A stretch of DNA of 18,928 nucleotides from JAHQVI01 sp963749875 (GCA_963749875.1 CAVVOX010000001.1:1-18928); one strand, 5' to 3'; shown: positions 1-8,398, counted from the stretch's first letter. Notes: generated by a model not told the origin, from the letters alone. Numbers and translations: made by a program.

Positions 1-44
1 CTGTTAGGAGAGGGCAAGAAGACTTCACCTCACCTTAACACGCA

Positions 45-434
45 CTAATTTCCATTTCCCTCGCGCCATTCGGCGGAGAGATAACGCTCGGGCAGCTTTT
101 CGGAGTCGTTCGGATCGAGCCCTGTCGCCTCGACCTCGTCGAACCAGCGGTCCCGCTTCGATTGCGGCAGCCGCGTTCCGCACCAGGGGCAATGGTCCAG
201 CAGCAGATAGCTGGCGCCGCCGTCGCGGATCGGAATGCCATATTCGTCGAACAGCTCATGATAGACGAGCACCGTGTCGGGGCAGTCGAACGGGGTGCCG
301 TGCTGCTCGCATTGATGATCGAGCGCCTTTCTCATCGTAGCGCAGCAATGGCGGAGATTGGCCGGCGCGGGCCGCCACGGCCAATCGAGCGGCATCCAAA
401 GCGCACGGTGGGTGGGGAACAGGCCAGCAGACAT
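45..434 (-). CDS. Small Cys-rich DUF6980-like protein
   Basis: The protein has 129 residues and no signal peptide or membrane segment. It carries a putative metal-binding set: H29-C30-C31, C42 (with H45), C51 in a FDCPD block, and a zinc-ribbon-like HCPWCG at 81-86, followed by a conserved-looking RDRWFDEVEATGLD stretch. This layout (HCC, FDCPD, DGGxSYxxxxxCPWCG, WFDE) matches my memory of the DUF6980 family, whose function is unknown. I chose ATG 434 because GAGAG lies about 8 bases upstream. The same frame stays open upstream to 1205, but that part is antisense to the dehydrogenase. An alternative ATG at 395 would still keep the HCC motif. It diverges from the dehydrogenase across a 109-bp gap. 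Metal binding is inferred from the cysteines; family assignment is moderately sure. Confidence 0.6.
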   Translation of the reverse strand: MSAGLFPTHRALWMPLDWPWRPAPANLRHCCATMRKALDHQCEQHGTPFDCPDTVLVYHELFDEYGIPIRDGGASYLLLDHCPWCGTRLPQSKRDRWFDEVEATGLDPNDSEKLPERYLSAEWREGNGN

Positions 435-449
435 CGCAAATCTCTCAAA

Positions 450-499
450 CCATGCTATTTTTCGGAAGGAACGTCGGGGGCGCCGCTTCCATAGCATGG
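450..499. promoter_or_regulatory. Bipartite inverted repeat in divergent promoter region
   Basis: CCATGCTAT at 450-458 is repeated as its exact reverse complement, ATAGCATGG, at 491-499. Inside these arms GGAAG at 464-468 pairs with CTTCC at 486-490, which directly abuts the right outer arm. The element lies in the 109-bp gap between two divergent genes, 16 bases upstream of the minus-strand start and 45 bases upstream of the plus-strand start. It could be a paired operator for one regulator acting on both genes, or a cruciform-forming site. The repeat is seen directly; the regulatory role is inference. Confidence 0.4.
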
Positions 500-543
500 C
501 GGCCCTCGCCCTGTCCTCACTTAAACGGCCTAGGGAAAACCCC

Positions 544-1314
544 ATGGACAAACTCTTCGATGTTTCCGGCAGGACCGTTCTCGTGACCGGCGCCTCGTCC
601 GCCGGGCTGGGGCGCCAATTCGCGCTGACGCTTGCCGGGCGCGGCGCCACGGTCGTGCTCGCCGCCCGCCGGGAGAGCGCGCTTCGGGAGCTCGCCGCGG
701 AGATCGAAAAGGCCGGCGGCAAGGCGCATGCTGTGCGGATCGACGTCACCGATCGGGCTCGGTGAAGGCCGGGGTGGCCGAGGCGGTCAGGCTCGCGGGC
801 CCCATTGACGGGCTGATCAACAATTCCGGCACGGCGGAGCGCGTGCCGCTCCTGGAGCAAACCGAGGAAAGCTGGGACCGGGTGCTCGACACCAATCTCA
901 AAGGCGTCTGGGCGGTCGGCGCCGAAGTCGCAAGGCATATGGTCGATCAGGGCAAGGGCGGCAGCATCGTCAATATCGCCTCGCTGCTCGGTCTGCGTCA
1001 GGCACCCGGCATCACCGCCTATGCGGTCTCCAAGGCGGCTGTCGTCCAGCTCACCAAGCAGATGGCGCTGGAATGGGCGCGCTACGGCATCCGCGTGAAT
1101 GCGATTGCGCCCGGCTATTTCGAAACGGATATGAACCGCGAAATTCCTGAACAGCGACCTCGGCAAGGAAATGGTCAAGCGCGTCCCCATGCGCCGCACC
1201 GGCACGCATGATGAGCTGGTCGGGGCGATGCTGCTGCTGATCTCCGAAGCCGGCTCCTATATGACCGGCAGCATCATTTCGGTGGATGGCGGACACGCTG
1301 TGAATGCAGTTTAA
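544..1314 (+). pseudogene. Short-chain dehydrogenase/reductase, two compensating frameshifts
   Basis: Repairing two indels gives a 256-residue classical SDR, an NAD(P)(H)-dependent alcohol or ketone oxidoreductase. The repaired protein has the nucleotide-binding TGASSAGLG (15-23, one residue longer than the usual TGxxxGxG), NNSG at 93-96, catalytic Ser147, and Tyr160-x3-Lys164 in YAVSK. PG at 190-191 and a C-terminal SVDGGHAV complete the fold, and the length is normal. One base is missing near 759-760, so frame 1 hits TGA at 763. One extra A in the AAA run at 1141-1143 returns the sequence to frame 1 for the last 57 codons. As written, only 73 residues would be made. Intact motifs on both sides argue for a very recent lesion or sequencing errors. 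Substrate is unknown; it is likely an acyl-CoA or ketoacyl-type SDR. putA follows 56 bp downstream on the same strand. Confidence 0.82.
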
Positions 1315-1322
1315 CGGCAAGC

Positions 1323-1345
1323 CTGGCACGGGGCGGGCGTGCCGG
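1323..1345. repeat. Hairpin between SDR and putA
   Basis: GGCACG (1325-1330) and CGTGCC (1338-1343) pair around a 7-base G-rich loop; one further wobble and one C-G pair extend the stem to 8 bp. It sits 9 bases after the SDR stop and 25 bases before the putA start. There is no T-tract, so a classical terminator is unlikely. It may be an operator or a processing or attenuation structure, but nothing in the sequence decides this. Confidence 0.4.
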
Positions 1346-1370
1346 ACTCGCAAGGAATGAGGGCAGCCCG

Positions 1371-4300
1371 ATGAACGGAACCGAGACGCTCCCGCAGTTT
1401 AACGCGCCCTACGCGCCGGACGATGTCAGGATTGCGCGCAGCCTCCTCGGCGCCACCGCTTTCGCCAGCGAGCGCGAAGCCGCGATCGCCGACTGCGCCC
1501 GCGACCTGATCCAAGCCATCCGCGCCCGCGGCGGCGGCTTCGGCGGCGTCGAGGAGATGCTGCACGAATATTCCCTCTCGACGCGCGAGGGGCTGGCGCT
1601 GATGGTGCTCGCCGAGGCGCTCCTGCGCGTGCCCGACCGGGCGACGGCCGACCGGCTGATCGAGGACAAGCTCGGCCAGGGCGATTTCCTGCGTCATGAG
1701 GCGAAGTCCCACGCGCTGCTCGTCAATGCCTCGGCCTGGGCGCTGGGACTTTCGGCGCGCATCATCCGGCCGGGCGAGACGCCGGAAAGCATTATCGGCC
1801 AGCTCGCCAAGCGCATCGGCGTGCCGACCCTGCGCACCGCGACTCGCCAGGCGATGCGGGTGCTCGGCAATCATTTCGTCCTCGGCCAGACCATTGAGGA
1901 GGCGCTCGCCCGCGCGCGCTCCGGCTCCGGCGCGCTCTACCGCTATTCCTTCGACATGCTCGGCGAGGGCGCACGAACGGACGGGGGCGCCGAGCGTTAT
2001 TTCTCATCCTATTCGCAAGCGATCGACGCCATCGGCCGGGAAGCCGGCGATCAGCCTCTGCCCGAACGGCCCGGCATTTCGGTCAAGCTGTCGGCGCTCC
2101 ATCCACGCTATGAGGCGGTGAGCCGGGAGCGCGTCATGCGCGAGCTTGTGCCGCGGACGCTGGAGCTGGCGCGAAAGGCGAAGCAGTACGATCTCAACTT
2201 CACCATCGATGCCGAGGAGGCCGACCGGCTGGAAATCTCGCTCGAGGTGATCTCGGCGGTGTTCGCCGATCCATCGCTTGCCGGCTGGGACGGCTATGGC
2301 CTCGCCGTTCAGGCCTATCAGAAACGGGCGAGCGCGGTCATCGCCTGGGCCGGCGCACTGGCCGAACGGCTCGACCGGCGGATCATGCTGCGGCTCGTGA
2401 AGGGCGCCTATTGGGACACCGAGATCAAGCGCGCCCAGGAGCGCGGCCTCGCCGACTATCCGGTGTTTACCCGCAAATGTATGACCGACCTGAATTACAT
2501 CGCCTGCGCCGATCAGCTTCTGGCGATGCGCCCGCGCATCTTCCCGCAATTCGCCACGCATAATGCGCTGACCATCGCGACCGTGCGGGAGCGTGCCGGA
2601 ACGGGCGACGACTATGAGTTCCAGCGGCTGCACGGCATGGGCGAGGCGCTCTATGAGCGGCTGCGCGAGATCGTGCCGAGCGTTCAATGCCGCGTCTACG
2701 CTCCGGTCGGCGGCCATCGGGAGTTGCTCGCCTATCTCGTGCGCCGGCTTCTGGAGAACGGCGCCAATTCCTCCTTCGTCTCGGCGGCCGCCGATCCCGA
2801 CGTGCCGGTCGAGGAGCTTCTTCAGCAGCCGGACGAAATTCTTGGCAGCGCCGATTATGCCCGTCATGCCAGCATTCCGCTGCCGCCCCGGCTCTACGGG
2901 CTCTCGCGGCTTAATTCGGCGGGCGTCGAATTCGGCGACCGCTCCGCGCTCAGCGCGCTGATTTCCGATGTCGCGGCGCATCGCAACCGGACGACGAAGG
3001 CCACCCCGCTCATCGGCGGCGAGCCGGCGGAGGGGACACGCCGCCCCGCAATCAACCCGATCGACGCGCGGACCGAGATCGGCGAAGTCATCGAGCTCGA
3101 CCCGGCGGCGGCCGGCCGAATGATGGAAACCGCGCAGGCCGGGTTCGCTGGTTGGTCCGCGACGCCGGCGGAGGAGCGGGCGGCCATTCTGGAGCGGGTC
3201 GGCGATCTGCTCGAAGCCCGGCGCGGGCTGCTTATCCATCTGATCCAGACTGAGGGCGGGCGCACGCTCGATGACGCGCTCGCCGAACTCCGCGAGGCGG
3301 TCGATTTCTGCCGCTATTACGCCGCCGAGGGGCGGAAGCTGTTCAGCGATGGCGAGCCGCTGCCCGGCCCTACGGGTGAGTCGAACGTGCTGCGGCTGCG
3401 CGGACGCGGCGTCTTCATCTGCATTTCGCCCTGGAATTTTCCGCTCGCCATCTTCACGGGGCAGATCGCGGCCGCGCTTATGGCGGGCAACAGCGTCGTC
3501 GCCAAGTCCGCCGAGCAGACCCCGCTCATTGCTTTCGAAACCGTCCGCCTGCTGCATGAAGCCGGCGTGCCGACCTCTGCGCTGCATCTGGCGCTGGGCG
3601 ATGGCCGTGTCGGTGCGGCGCTCGTCGAAGACCCGCGCGTCGCGGGCGTCGCCTTCACCGGCTCGGTGGACGTTGCGCGGGCAATCAACCGCGCGCTCGC
3701 GGCCAAAGACGGCCCGATCGTCCCGCTGATCGCCGAGACCGGCGGCGTCAACAGCATGATCGTGGACGCGACCGCCCTGCCCGAGCAGGTCGCGGACGAT
3801 GCGGTGATGTCCGCCTTCCGCTCGGCCGGCCAGCGCTGCTCGGCGCTGCGCCTTCTCTGCGTGCAGGAGGATGTGGCCGACCGGATGATCGAGATGATCG
3901 CCGGGGCGGCTGCGGCGCTGAAGATCGGCGATCCGCGCGATCCGGCCACCCATATCGGCCCGGTGATCGACGCCGAGGCCAAGGTCAAGCTCGACGGCTA
4001 CATCGCATCGGTGCGCGAGGGCTCGAATGCCGGGCACATTTTTTATGCGGGCGAGGCGCCGGAGACCGGCTTCTTCGTCGCCCCGCACATCGTCGAACTC
4101 GCCGACCCGCGCGCCCTGCGCGAGGAGATCTTCGGACCCGTTCTGCATGTGGCGCGCTATAATGCCGAGCGGCTGGAGGATGTGCTGGACGCCATCGACG
4201 CCACGGGCTACGGCCTCACACTCGGCATTCACTCCCGCATCAACGAGACCGCCGAGCGCATCGCCCGCCACCTCTCCACCGGCAATGTCTATGTCAACCG

Positions 4301-4475
4301 CAACATGATCGGGGCGGTCGTCGGCGTGCAGCCCTTCGGCGGCAACGGCCTGTCGGGAACGGGACCGAAGGCCGGCGGCCCGCATTACCTGCCGCGCTTC
4401 GCGACCGAGCAGACGGTGACGGTGAATACGGCGGCGGCGGGAGGCAATGCGGAGTTGCTGATGGGGATGGAGTGA
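1371..4475 (+). CDS. putA: Bifunctional proline dehydrogenase / L-glutamate-gamma-semialdehyde dehydrogenase PutA
   Basis: PutA oxidises proline to P5C with FAD, passing electrons to the quinone pool, and then oxidises glutamate semialdehyde to glutamate with NAD+. The 1034-residue protein opens with a PRODH arm. The PRODH barrel (roughly 190-490) shows TIDAEEADR from 278, RLVKGAYWD from 341 with Lys344 and Tyr347, FATHN, RVYAPVGG with Tyr443, and YLVRRLLENGANSSF with Arg458/459. The P5CDH part (about 540-1020) shows PWNFPLA with Asn689, ETGG with Glu789, and the catalytic Cys823 in GQRCSALR. The Glu-Cys spacing of 34 is typical. Length matches the short PutA class; the N-terminal ribbon-helix-helix repressor domain of the 1320-residue enterobacterial form is absent, so it probably does not regulate itself. 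GAGGG lies about 9 bases before ATG 1371. No Lrp-type putR is adjacent. Confidence 0.97.
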   Translation: MNGTETLPQFNAPYAPDDVRIARSLLGATAFASEREAAIADCARDLIQAIRARGGGFGGVEEMLHEYSLSTREGLALMVLAEALLRVPDRATADRLIEDKLGQGDFLRHEAKSHALLVNASAWALGLSARIIRPGETPESIIGQLAKRIGVPTLRTATRQAMRVLGNHFVLGQTIEEALARARSGSGALYRYSFDMLGEGARTDGGAERYFSSYSQAIDAIGREAGDQPLPERPGISVKLSALHPRYEAVSRERVMRELVPRTLELARKAKQYDLNFTIDAEEADRLEISLEVISAVFADPSLAGWDGYGLAVQAYQKRASAVIAWAGALAERLDRRIMLRLVKGAYWDTEIKRAQERGLADYPVFTRKCMTDLNYIACADQLLAMRPRIFPQFATHNALTIATVRERAGTGDDYEFQRLHGMGEALYERLREIVPSVQCRVYAPVGGHRELLAYLVRRLLENGANSSFVSAAADPDVPVEELLQQPDEILGSADYARHASIPLPPRLYGLSRLNSAGVEFGDRSALSALISDVAAHRNRTTKATPLIGGEPAEGTRRPAINPIDARTEIGEVIELDPAAAGRMMETAQAGFAGWSATPAEERAAILERVGDLLEARRGLLIHLIQTEGGRTLDDALAELREAVDFCRYYAAEGRKLFSDGEPLPGPTGESNVLRLRGRGVFICISPWNFPLAIFTGQIAAALMAGNSVVAKSAEQTPLIAFETVRLLHEAGVPTSALHLALGDGRVGAALVEDPRVAGVAFTGSVDVARAINRALAAKDGPIVPLIAETGGVNSMIVDATALPEQVADDAVMSAFRSAGQRCSALRLLCVQEDVADRMIEMIAGAAAALKIGDPRDPATHIGPVIDAEAKVKLDGYIASVREGSNAGHIFYAGEAPETGFFVAPHIVELADPRALREEIFGPVLHVARYNAERLEDVLDAIDATGYGLTLGIHSRINETAERIARHLSTGNVYVNRNMIGAVVGVQPFGGNGLSGTGPKAGGPHYLPRFATEQTVTVNTAAAGGNAELLMGME

Positions 4476-4513
4476 GCCTCAATTTGGCAGTAAGAAAAAA
4501 ATAGATCTACAGA

Positions 4514-5618
4514 TCAAGCGTCAGTCAGTACCATGGAGGGCGGCCGCCGGAGTGATGACGGGCGTGTCGGCCCGCGGCCAAAGCGCAAGATCAGCGCCGG
4601 ACGCAGACCGTCCCCGAGCCATGTGGTCAATTCGGTCCGGACCGATGCAACCTCGATCGGCTGATTGACAAAGCTCGTCCGGATATCGCGCGCCGTCGCC
4701 TCTAGCTGAAACCTTTGGCTGGCCCGTCCGACATTGAACCAGCCTTCGGGTTCGTCACGCTCAGCATAGAGGATCACCGCGCCCGCGGACCCATCCAATT
4801 GCGCCTCATATTTGGGGTTCTCAGTCTCCGCCGTAAAAACGAGCGGAAACAGAGTTCTCCCCAGCCAGCGCGGCAATTGCGGATTGTCCGAGGAGCCCGC
4901 ATAGAGTTCTGTCAAGAGTCTCGGCAGCATGTGTCTGATTGAAGCGGATCCAATGCAGCAGCTCGTCAACGAAGGCCGTATCGTTGCATTGCGCTGTGTT
5001 GCCTGCTACGACCAGGCGTTTCAGCGTGTCCAGATCGCCGCGCGACGTCAAGAAGCGGGCCTGTACGCCGGGCGCGCGCGTCGCATCTTCCAGTGCCTGA
5101 AGGACGGCCCGAGGCAATGGCCTGGGATCGAACGGCGCACGCGTGGATTGGCGTTTCGGAATAGCGTCGTAGAGCGCGCTACTATCTGACGGGGCATCGC
5201 TAAACCGCACAAGAATAGCGCGCGACGGCGCTTCGAATTCGAAAACGGATCGCATTCCCGCTGCACGGGCGGTAATGGCGAGATTCTCCGCAGCGCAGCC
5301 GAGCGACGCCATGAGATGCCGGTCCTCGGGATCGACGACCGGGCAGCGCCGCGTCACGTCGAGTTTGATCCGCAGCGCCTCGCCTGTCACCTCGAAGGTC
5401 CAGGGTTGTGTATTATGGCTGTTCGCGGCGAGGGTGGCGTATCGAACCATCTCCCCGAAACGGGCCCGACGTTGATCCGGCCATTCGGTCAGCCGCCGTC
5501 TGCCCTCGGCGAGCGCCCTTGAAAAAGCGGGATCTTCGCCTGGCCAAAGATACCAGGCCGCTCCAACGCCGGCGGCCGTAGCGCCGCCGCCAATCAGCAG
5601 GCTTCGCCTTGAGATCAC
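4514..5618 (-). pseudogene. Acg-type nitroreductase-family protein with Tat leader, frameshifted
   Basis: Two overlapping frames together encode one protein of about 367 residues resembling the Acg group of nitroreductase-fold FMN oxidoreductases. Frame 1 (5618 down to about 4910) starts with a twin-arginine leader, ISRRSLLIGGGATAAG. It continues with YATLAANSHNTQPWTF, the family's FMN-site-like block, and RQSTRAPFDPRPLP. Frame 2 continues with LYAGSSDNPQLPRWLG, FNVGRASQRFQLEAT, FVNQPIEVA and a C-terminal LRFGRGP. Deleting one base near 4910 (T on the plus strand) joins them as LDELYAGSS. The start is GTG at 5618, supported by AAGGAG 7-12 bases upstream. The gene lies 70 bp downstream of the Tat-leader MBL hydrolase and is convergent with putA (38-bp gap). 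As written the product would be a 265-residue truncated protein. An FMN-dependent reductase role is inferred from the family; the substrate is unknown. Confidence 0.8.
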
Positions 5619-5688
5619 GAGTTCTCTCCTTCGCCACCTCAGTATTTTGGGTGAGGGCTGACGAATGCCTCAACGCGCCGCCGTTCTC

Positions 5689-6642
5689 CTACAAATACTG
5701 CCACCCAACAGGCACGAAACGATAGCCTTCCTGCGCCTTCTCGATATGGCCGACGCCGGGGAAGGGGAGATGCGAGCCGGCAATCAGCGTGCGGTCGGCG
5801 ACGACCTGCTTCAGCAACGCCTTGCGGGTCTTGGCGGCCTGGGCGGGATCGACGTCGAAACCGATGGTTACGTCCGGATTGGGAAGCTGCGCCGGGGCGG
5901 CATGGACGATGTCGGCCCAGATCAGCATGGTCTCGTCACCGCTCGTCAGGCGATAGCCGGTATGGCCCGGCGTGTGGCCGTGAAGCGGAACCGAGGTAAT
6001 GCCGGGGGCGACTTCGGTCTCGCCGCTGATCTCGCGCAGGCGGTCACCATAAGCCTTGAGCGCGCTCGTCGCGAGGTCGAAGAAAGCCTGCATCTGCTCC
6101 GCCGCCTTGGAGCGCTTGCCGGCATCGCTCCAGAAGGCGCGGTCCGCCTCCGTCACGATGAACTCGGCTTTGTCGAACACCGGCTTTCCGTCCTTGACGC
6201 TGCCGCCAATATGATCCGGGTGCAGATGAGTGGTGAACAGGGCGGAGATGGCCGAGGGCTGATACCCCGCGGCGCTGAGATTGCCGGGCAGATGGCCGGC
6301 AGTAGGGCCGAGCGCGCTGCCGGAGCCCGAATCGACGATGTAGGTGTTCGCGCCTGCTTCGATGACGAAGGCGTTCACCGAGGCGATATAGGCGCCGGGC
6401 TTCAGGAAGGCATCCTTCAGGGCCTCGTGGAATTCCTCCTCGGTCAGGCCGGAAAAGATCGACGCGCCGAGCTCAAGATAACCGTCGGACAGGGCGGTCA
6501 CGATCATGTCGCCCACCTTGAAGCGCTGCGCGGCGGCGACCTGCGCGGTGTTCTGAGCGAAGGCGACGGGGCCGAGAAAAGAGAGTGTGACGCCGCCGAG
6601 CGCGGTCGCCGTTCCAAGCTGCAGAAATTCGCGTCTGTTCAT
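5689..6642 (-). CDS. MBL-fold metallohydrolase, Tat-exported (317 aa)
   Basis: This is a metallo-beta-lactamase-superfamily hydrolase of the type often annotated as quorum-lactonase-like or generic MBL-fold. The N-terminus NRREFLQLGTATALGG followed by a hydrophobic stretch ending near AFAQ is a twin-arginine leader, so the protein should fold with its metals and be exported to the periplasm. Putative di-zinc ligands are visible: H139, H141, D143 and H144 in HLHPDHIGG, H227 in HTPGHTGY, D244 in WADIVH, and H291 in GSHLPFPG. The ATG at 6642 is preceded by GGGAG. The closest relative in view is the paralogue at 7353-8234, similar nearly throughout but without the leader. The nitroreductase follows 70 bp downstream on the same strand, possibly in one operon. 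The true substrate (lactone, ester or other) cannot be told from the sequence. Confidence 0.9.
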   Translation of the reverse strand: MNRREFLQLGTATALGGVTLSFLGPVAFAQNTAQVAAAQRFKVGDMIVTALSDGYLELGASIFSGLTEEEFHEALKDAFLKPGAYIASVNAFVIEAGANTYIVDSGSGSALGPTAGHLPGNLSAAGYQPSAISALFTTHLHPDHIGGSVKDGKPVFDKAEFIVTEADRAFWSDAGKRSKAAEQMQAFFDLATSALKAYGDRLREISGETEVAPGITSVPLHGHTPGHTGYRLTSGDETMLIWADIVHAAPAQLPNPDVTIGFDVDPAQAAKTRKALLKQVVADRTLIAGSHLPFPGVGHIEKAQEGYRFVPVGWQYL

Positions 6643-6670
6643 GTCGTTCTCCCACGGGGCAAATTGTCAT

Positions 6671-6689
6671 CCGCGAGGCGGTCTCGCGG
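6671..6689. repeat. Perfect 7-bp hairpin upstream of MBL hydrolase
   Basis: CCGCGAG (6671-6677) and CTCGCGG (6683-6689) form a perfect stem around a 5-base loop, 28 bases upstream of the 6642 start. It lies in the 192-bp gap between the GNAT stop and the exported MBL gene. It could be part of the leader or an operator. There is no T-tract on either side, so I do not call a terminator. Confidence 0.4.
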
Positions 6690-6834
6690 CGCGATCCAAT
6701 CTATCTCGCTTTTAAGGCGTGCATGACCTCGCAGTAAAGGAAATGCGATCACAAGCCCGCGACCGGCCAAGATCCGTGCGAGGGTGCGTCCCGCCGCGCA
6801 TTCAAGGGGATATGGCCAACGGCGATCCGCCGCC

Positions 6835-7314
6835 TCAAAGCGGCTTTTCCATCGTCAGCAGATGATTCTTGAACCCGAACTTTTCATAGGCCGCGATTGC
6901 GTCGTGGTTTTCGGCAAGGGCGGAAATGCGGAGCCACCGGACGCCGGCCTTGCGCGCCCGGCTCTCGCAGGCCTCCAGCAGCTTGGTGCCGATCCCTTTT
7001 CGCCGCGCCTGCCCGGCAACAGCAAGGTCCATGACCAGCGCATAGACAGAATTGACATCTTCAGGCATGTCCTCCGATAGTACGGCGGTCAGGAGAACCG
7101 CATAGCCGACGACCGCTTCGCCCTGATCGGCCACCAGAATCACGCCGTCATGCGTGGCGCACGCCTTCTGAAGATTGTGCAGATACCAGGCGCCGATCTC
7201 GTCGGGCGCCTTCATCCGGTCGAAGAATTGCGCCTCGTGGCCCTGCAGCTCGCGGACGAGTGCGATGAGCTGCACGCTGTCAGACCTGGTGAATTCGCGT
7301 ATCGTAACAGTCAT
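6835..7314 (-). CDS. GNAT-family N-acetyltransferase (159 aa)
   Basis: This is a single-domain acetyl-CoA-dependent N-acetyltransferase. The start MTVTIREFTRSD is a typical GNAT beta-1 strand. VYALVMDLAVAGQARRKGIGTKLLEACESRARKAG (about 90-124) is motif A, with the Q/RxxGxG pyrophosphate loop as QARRKGIG. HDAIAAYEKFGFKNH near the C-terminus is motif B with the usual tyrosine. Length is normal. The ribosome site is weak (AGG about 5 bases before ATG 7314), and the gene begins only 38 bp after the stop of the leaderless MBL gene, so translation from a shared transcript is likely. A small hairpin, CGGCG-ATC-CGCCG at 6820-6832, lies just after the stop but lacks a T-tract. The acceptor substrate cannot be predicted. 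Confidence 0.88.
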   Translation of the reverse strand: MTVTIREFTRSDSVQLIALVRELQGHEAQFFDRMKAPDEIGAWYLHNLQKACATHDGVILVADQGEAVVGYAVLLTAVLSEDMPEDVNSVYALVMDLAVAGQARRKGIGTKLLEACESRARKAGVRWLRISALAENHDAIAAYEKFGFKNHLLTMEKPL

Positions 7315-7352
7315 CGCCTGGCGCTCGCCGACCCAAACTCCGTCGCCGGATC

Positions 7353-8234
7353 TTATTCAATATATTGCCACGCCGCGGGCAGGAAGCGATAGCCATCCTG
7401 CAACGCTTCAATATAGCCAAGGCCGGGGAACGGCGTGTGCATCCCTGCGACAAGCGTCCGTTCGCCAGCGACCTGCTCCAGCAACGCCTTGCGGGTCTCG
7501 ACCGCCTGGGCCGGATCGACATCAAAAATCACCGTGACCTCGGGCCGGAAGAGCTGAATCGGCGCGGCATGCACGATATCGCCCCAGATCAGCAGCGATT
7601 TGCCGCCGCTTTCGATCCGATAGCCGATATGCCCCGGCGTATGGCCCGGTAGCGGCACGGCGGTGACGCCGGGCAGGGCTTCGCCATTGTCCGCGATGAT
7701 GCGAAGGCGGCCGGCATAGGCGGCGAAGGCGGACTGAACGAGGTCGAAGACGCGCTGCGCCCGTTCGCTGCCCCGCGCCCGAATCGCCGGATCGTTCCAA
7801 TGGGCATGTTCGGTTTCGCTCACCACGAATTCGGCATTCGGAAAGACCGCCTCGCCCTCCTTGACGCTGCCACCGACATGATCGGGGTGGAGATGGGTCA
7901 TCAGGAGGGTCGTGATCCCTGCCGGGTCATAGCCTGCCGCGCGCAGATTGGTCTCGAGCCGCCCGAGCGTCGGCCCGATGAAATCGCCGCCGCCCGAATC
8001 GACCAGGATTAGCTGCGAGCCGGTGTCGATGACGAAAGCGTTGAGCGCGCTGCGATAAAGCTCCCGATCGACATAGGCGCGGCGGAAGGCGGTCTCCAGA
8101 AGCTCGTCCGTCACGCCGACAAAGTTCGCAGGATTGAACGGGGAATAGCCGTCGGAGATCGCGGTCACGACGAACCCGCCAATTTGGAAACGCTGCGCCG
8201 CGGGCAGCTGGGACATCGAACTTGCATTCACCAT
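7353..8234 (-). CDS. MBL-fold metallohydrolase, leaderless paralogue (293 aa)
   Basis: This is a metallo-beta-lactamase-fold hydrolase closely similar to the protein at 5689-6642, sharing AQRF, VTAISDGY, NAFVID, VDSGGGDFIGPT, THLHPDHVGGSVK, PGHTPGHIGYR, LIWGDIVHAAP, FDVDPAQA and a matching C-terminal GYRF-x4-WQY. The putative zinc ligands H114, H116, D118 and H119 and the later His/Asp/His are all present. I chose ATG 8234 because TTGGAG sits about 8-13 bases upstream. The frame is open to 8381, but the added residues look non-coding and overlap the divergent transporter gene. With this start there is no signal peptide, so the protein is predicted cytosolic, unlike its Tat-exported twin. The GNAT gene follows after 38 bp. 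Substrate unknown. Confidence 0.9.
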   Translation of the reverse strand: MVNASSMSQLPAAQRFQIGGFVVTAISDGYSPFNPANFVGVTDELLETAFRRAYVDRELYRSALNAFVIDTGSQLILVDSGGGDFIGPTLGRLETNLRAAGYDPAGITTLLMTHLHPDHVGGSVKEGEAVFPNAEFVVSETEHAHWNDPAIRARGSERAQRVFDLVQSAFAAYAGRLRIIADNGEALPGVTAVPLPGHTPGHIGYRIESGGKSLLIWGDIVHAAPIQLFRPEVTVIFDVDPAQAVETRKALLEQVAGERTLVAGMHTPFPGLGYIEALQDGYRFLPAAWQYIE

Positions 8235-8398
8235 GGGATCTCCAAGATGGCTTCTGACCTCTGGCAGCAGCGCTACAACCGGCCCTGGCGGAGACGCGAT
8301 ATTACCAGCCCTTGACCGCCGAGGCCACGCCGCCGCGGAACAGCGCGATTCCGTGATATCCCTTGGGCCCGGCCAAGCCAACCGCTATGTTCGGGGCC

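Noticed and set aside
2004..4385. Very long open frame antisense to putA
   Set aside because: Its translation is rich in R, G, H and D with no domain pattern, and it exactly shadows a strongly conserved gene in GC-rich DNA.
4880..4970. Programmed frameshifting in the nitroreductase gene
   Set aside because: No slippery heptamer or following pseudoknot is evident at about 4910, and this family is not known for recoding.
8235..8398. MerR- or Zur-type operator upstream of the CDF gene
   Set aside because: TTGACC occurs at 8312, but there is no AT-rich -10 at 17-20 bases and no convincing dyad.
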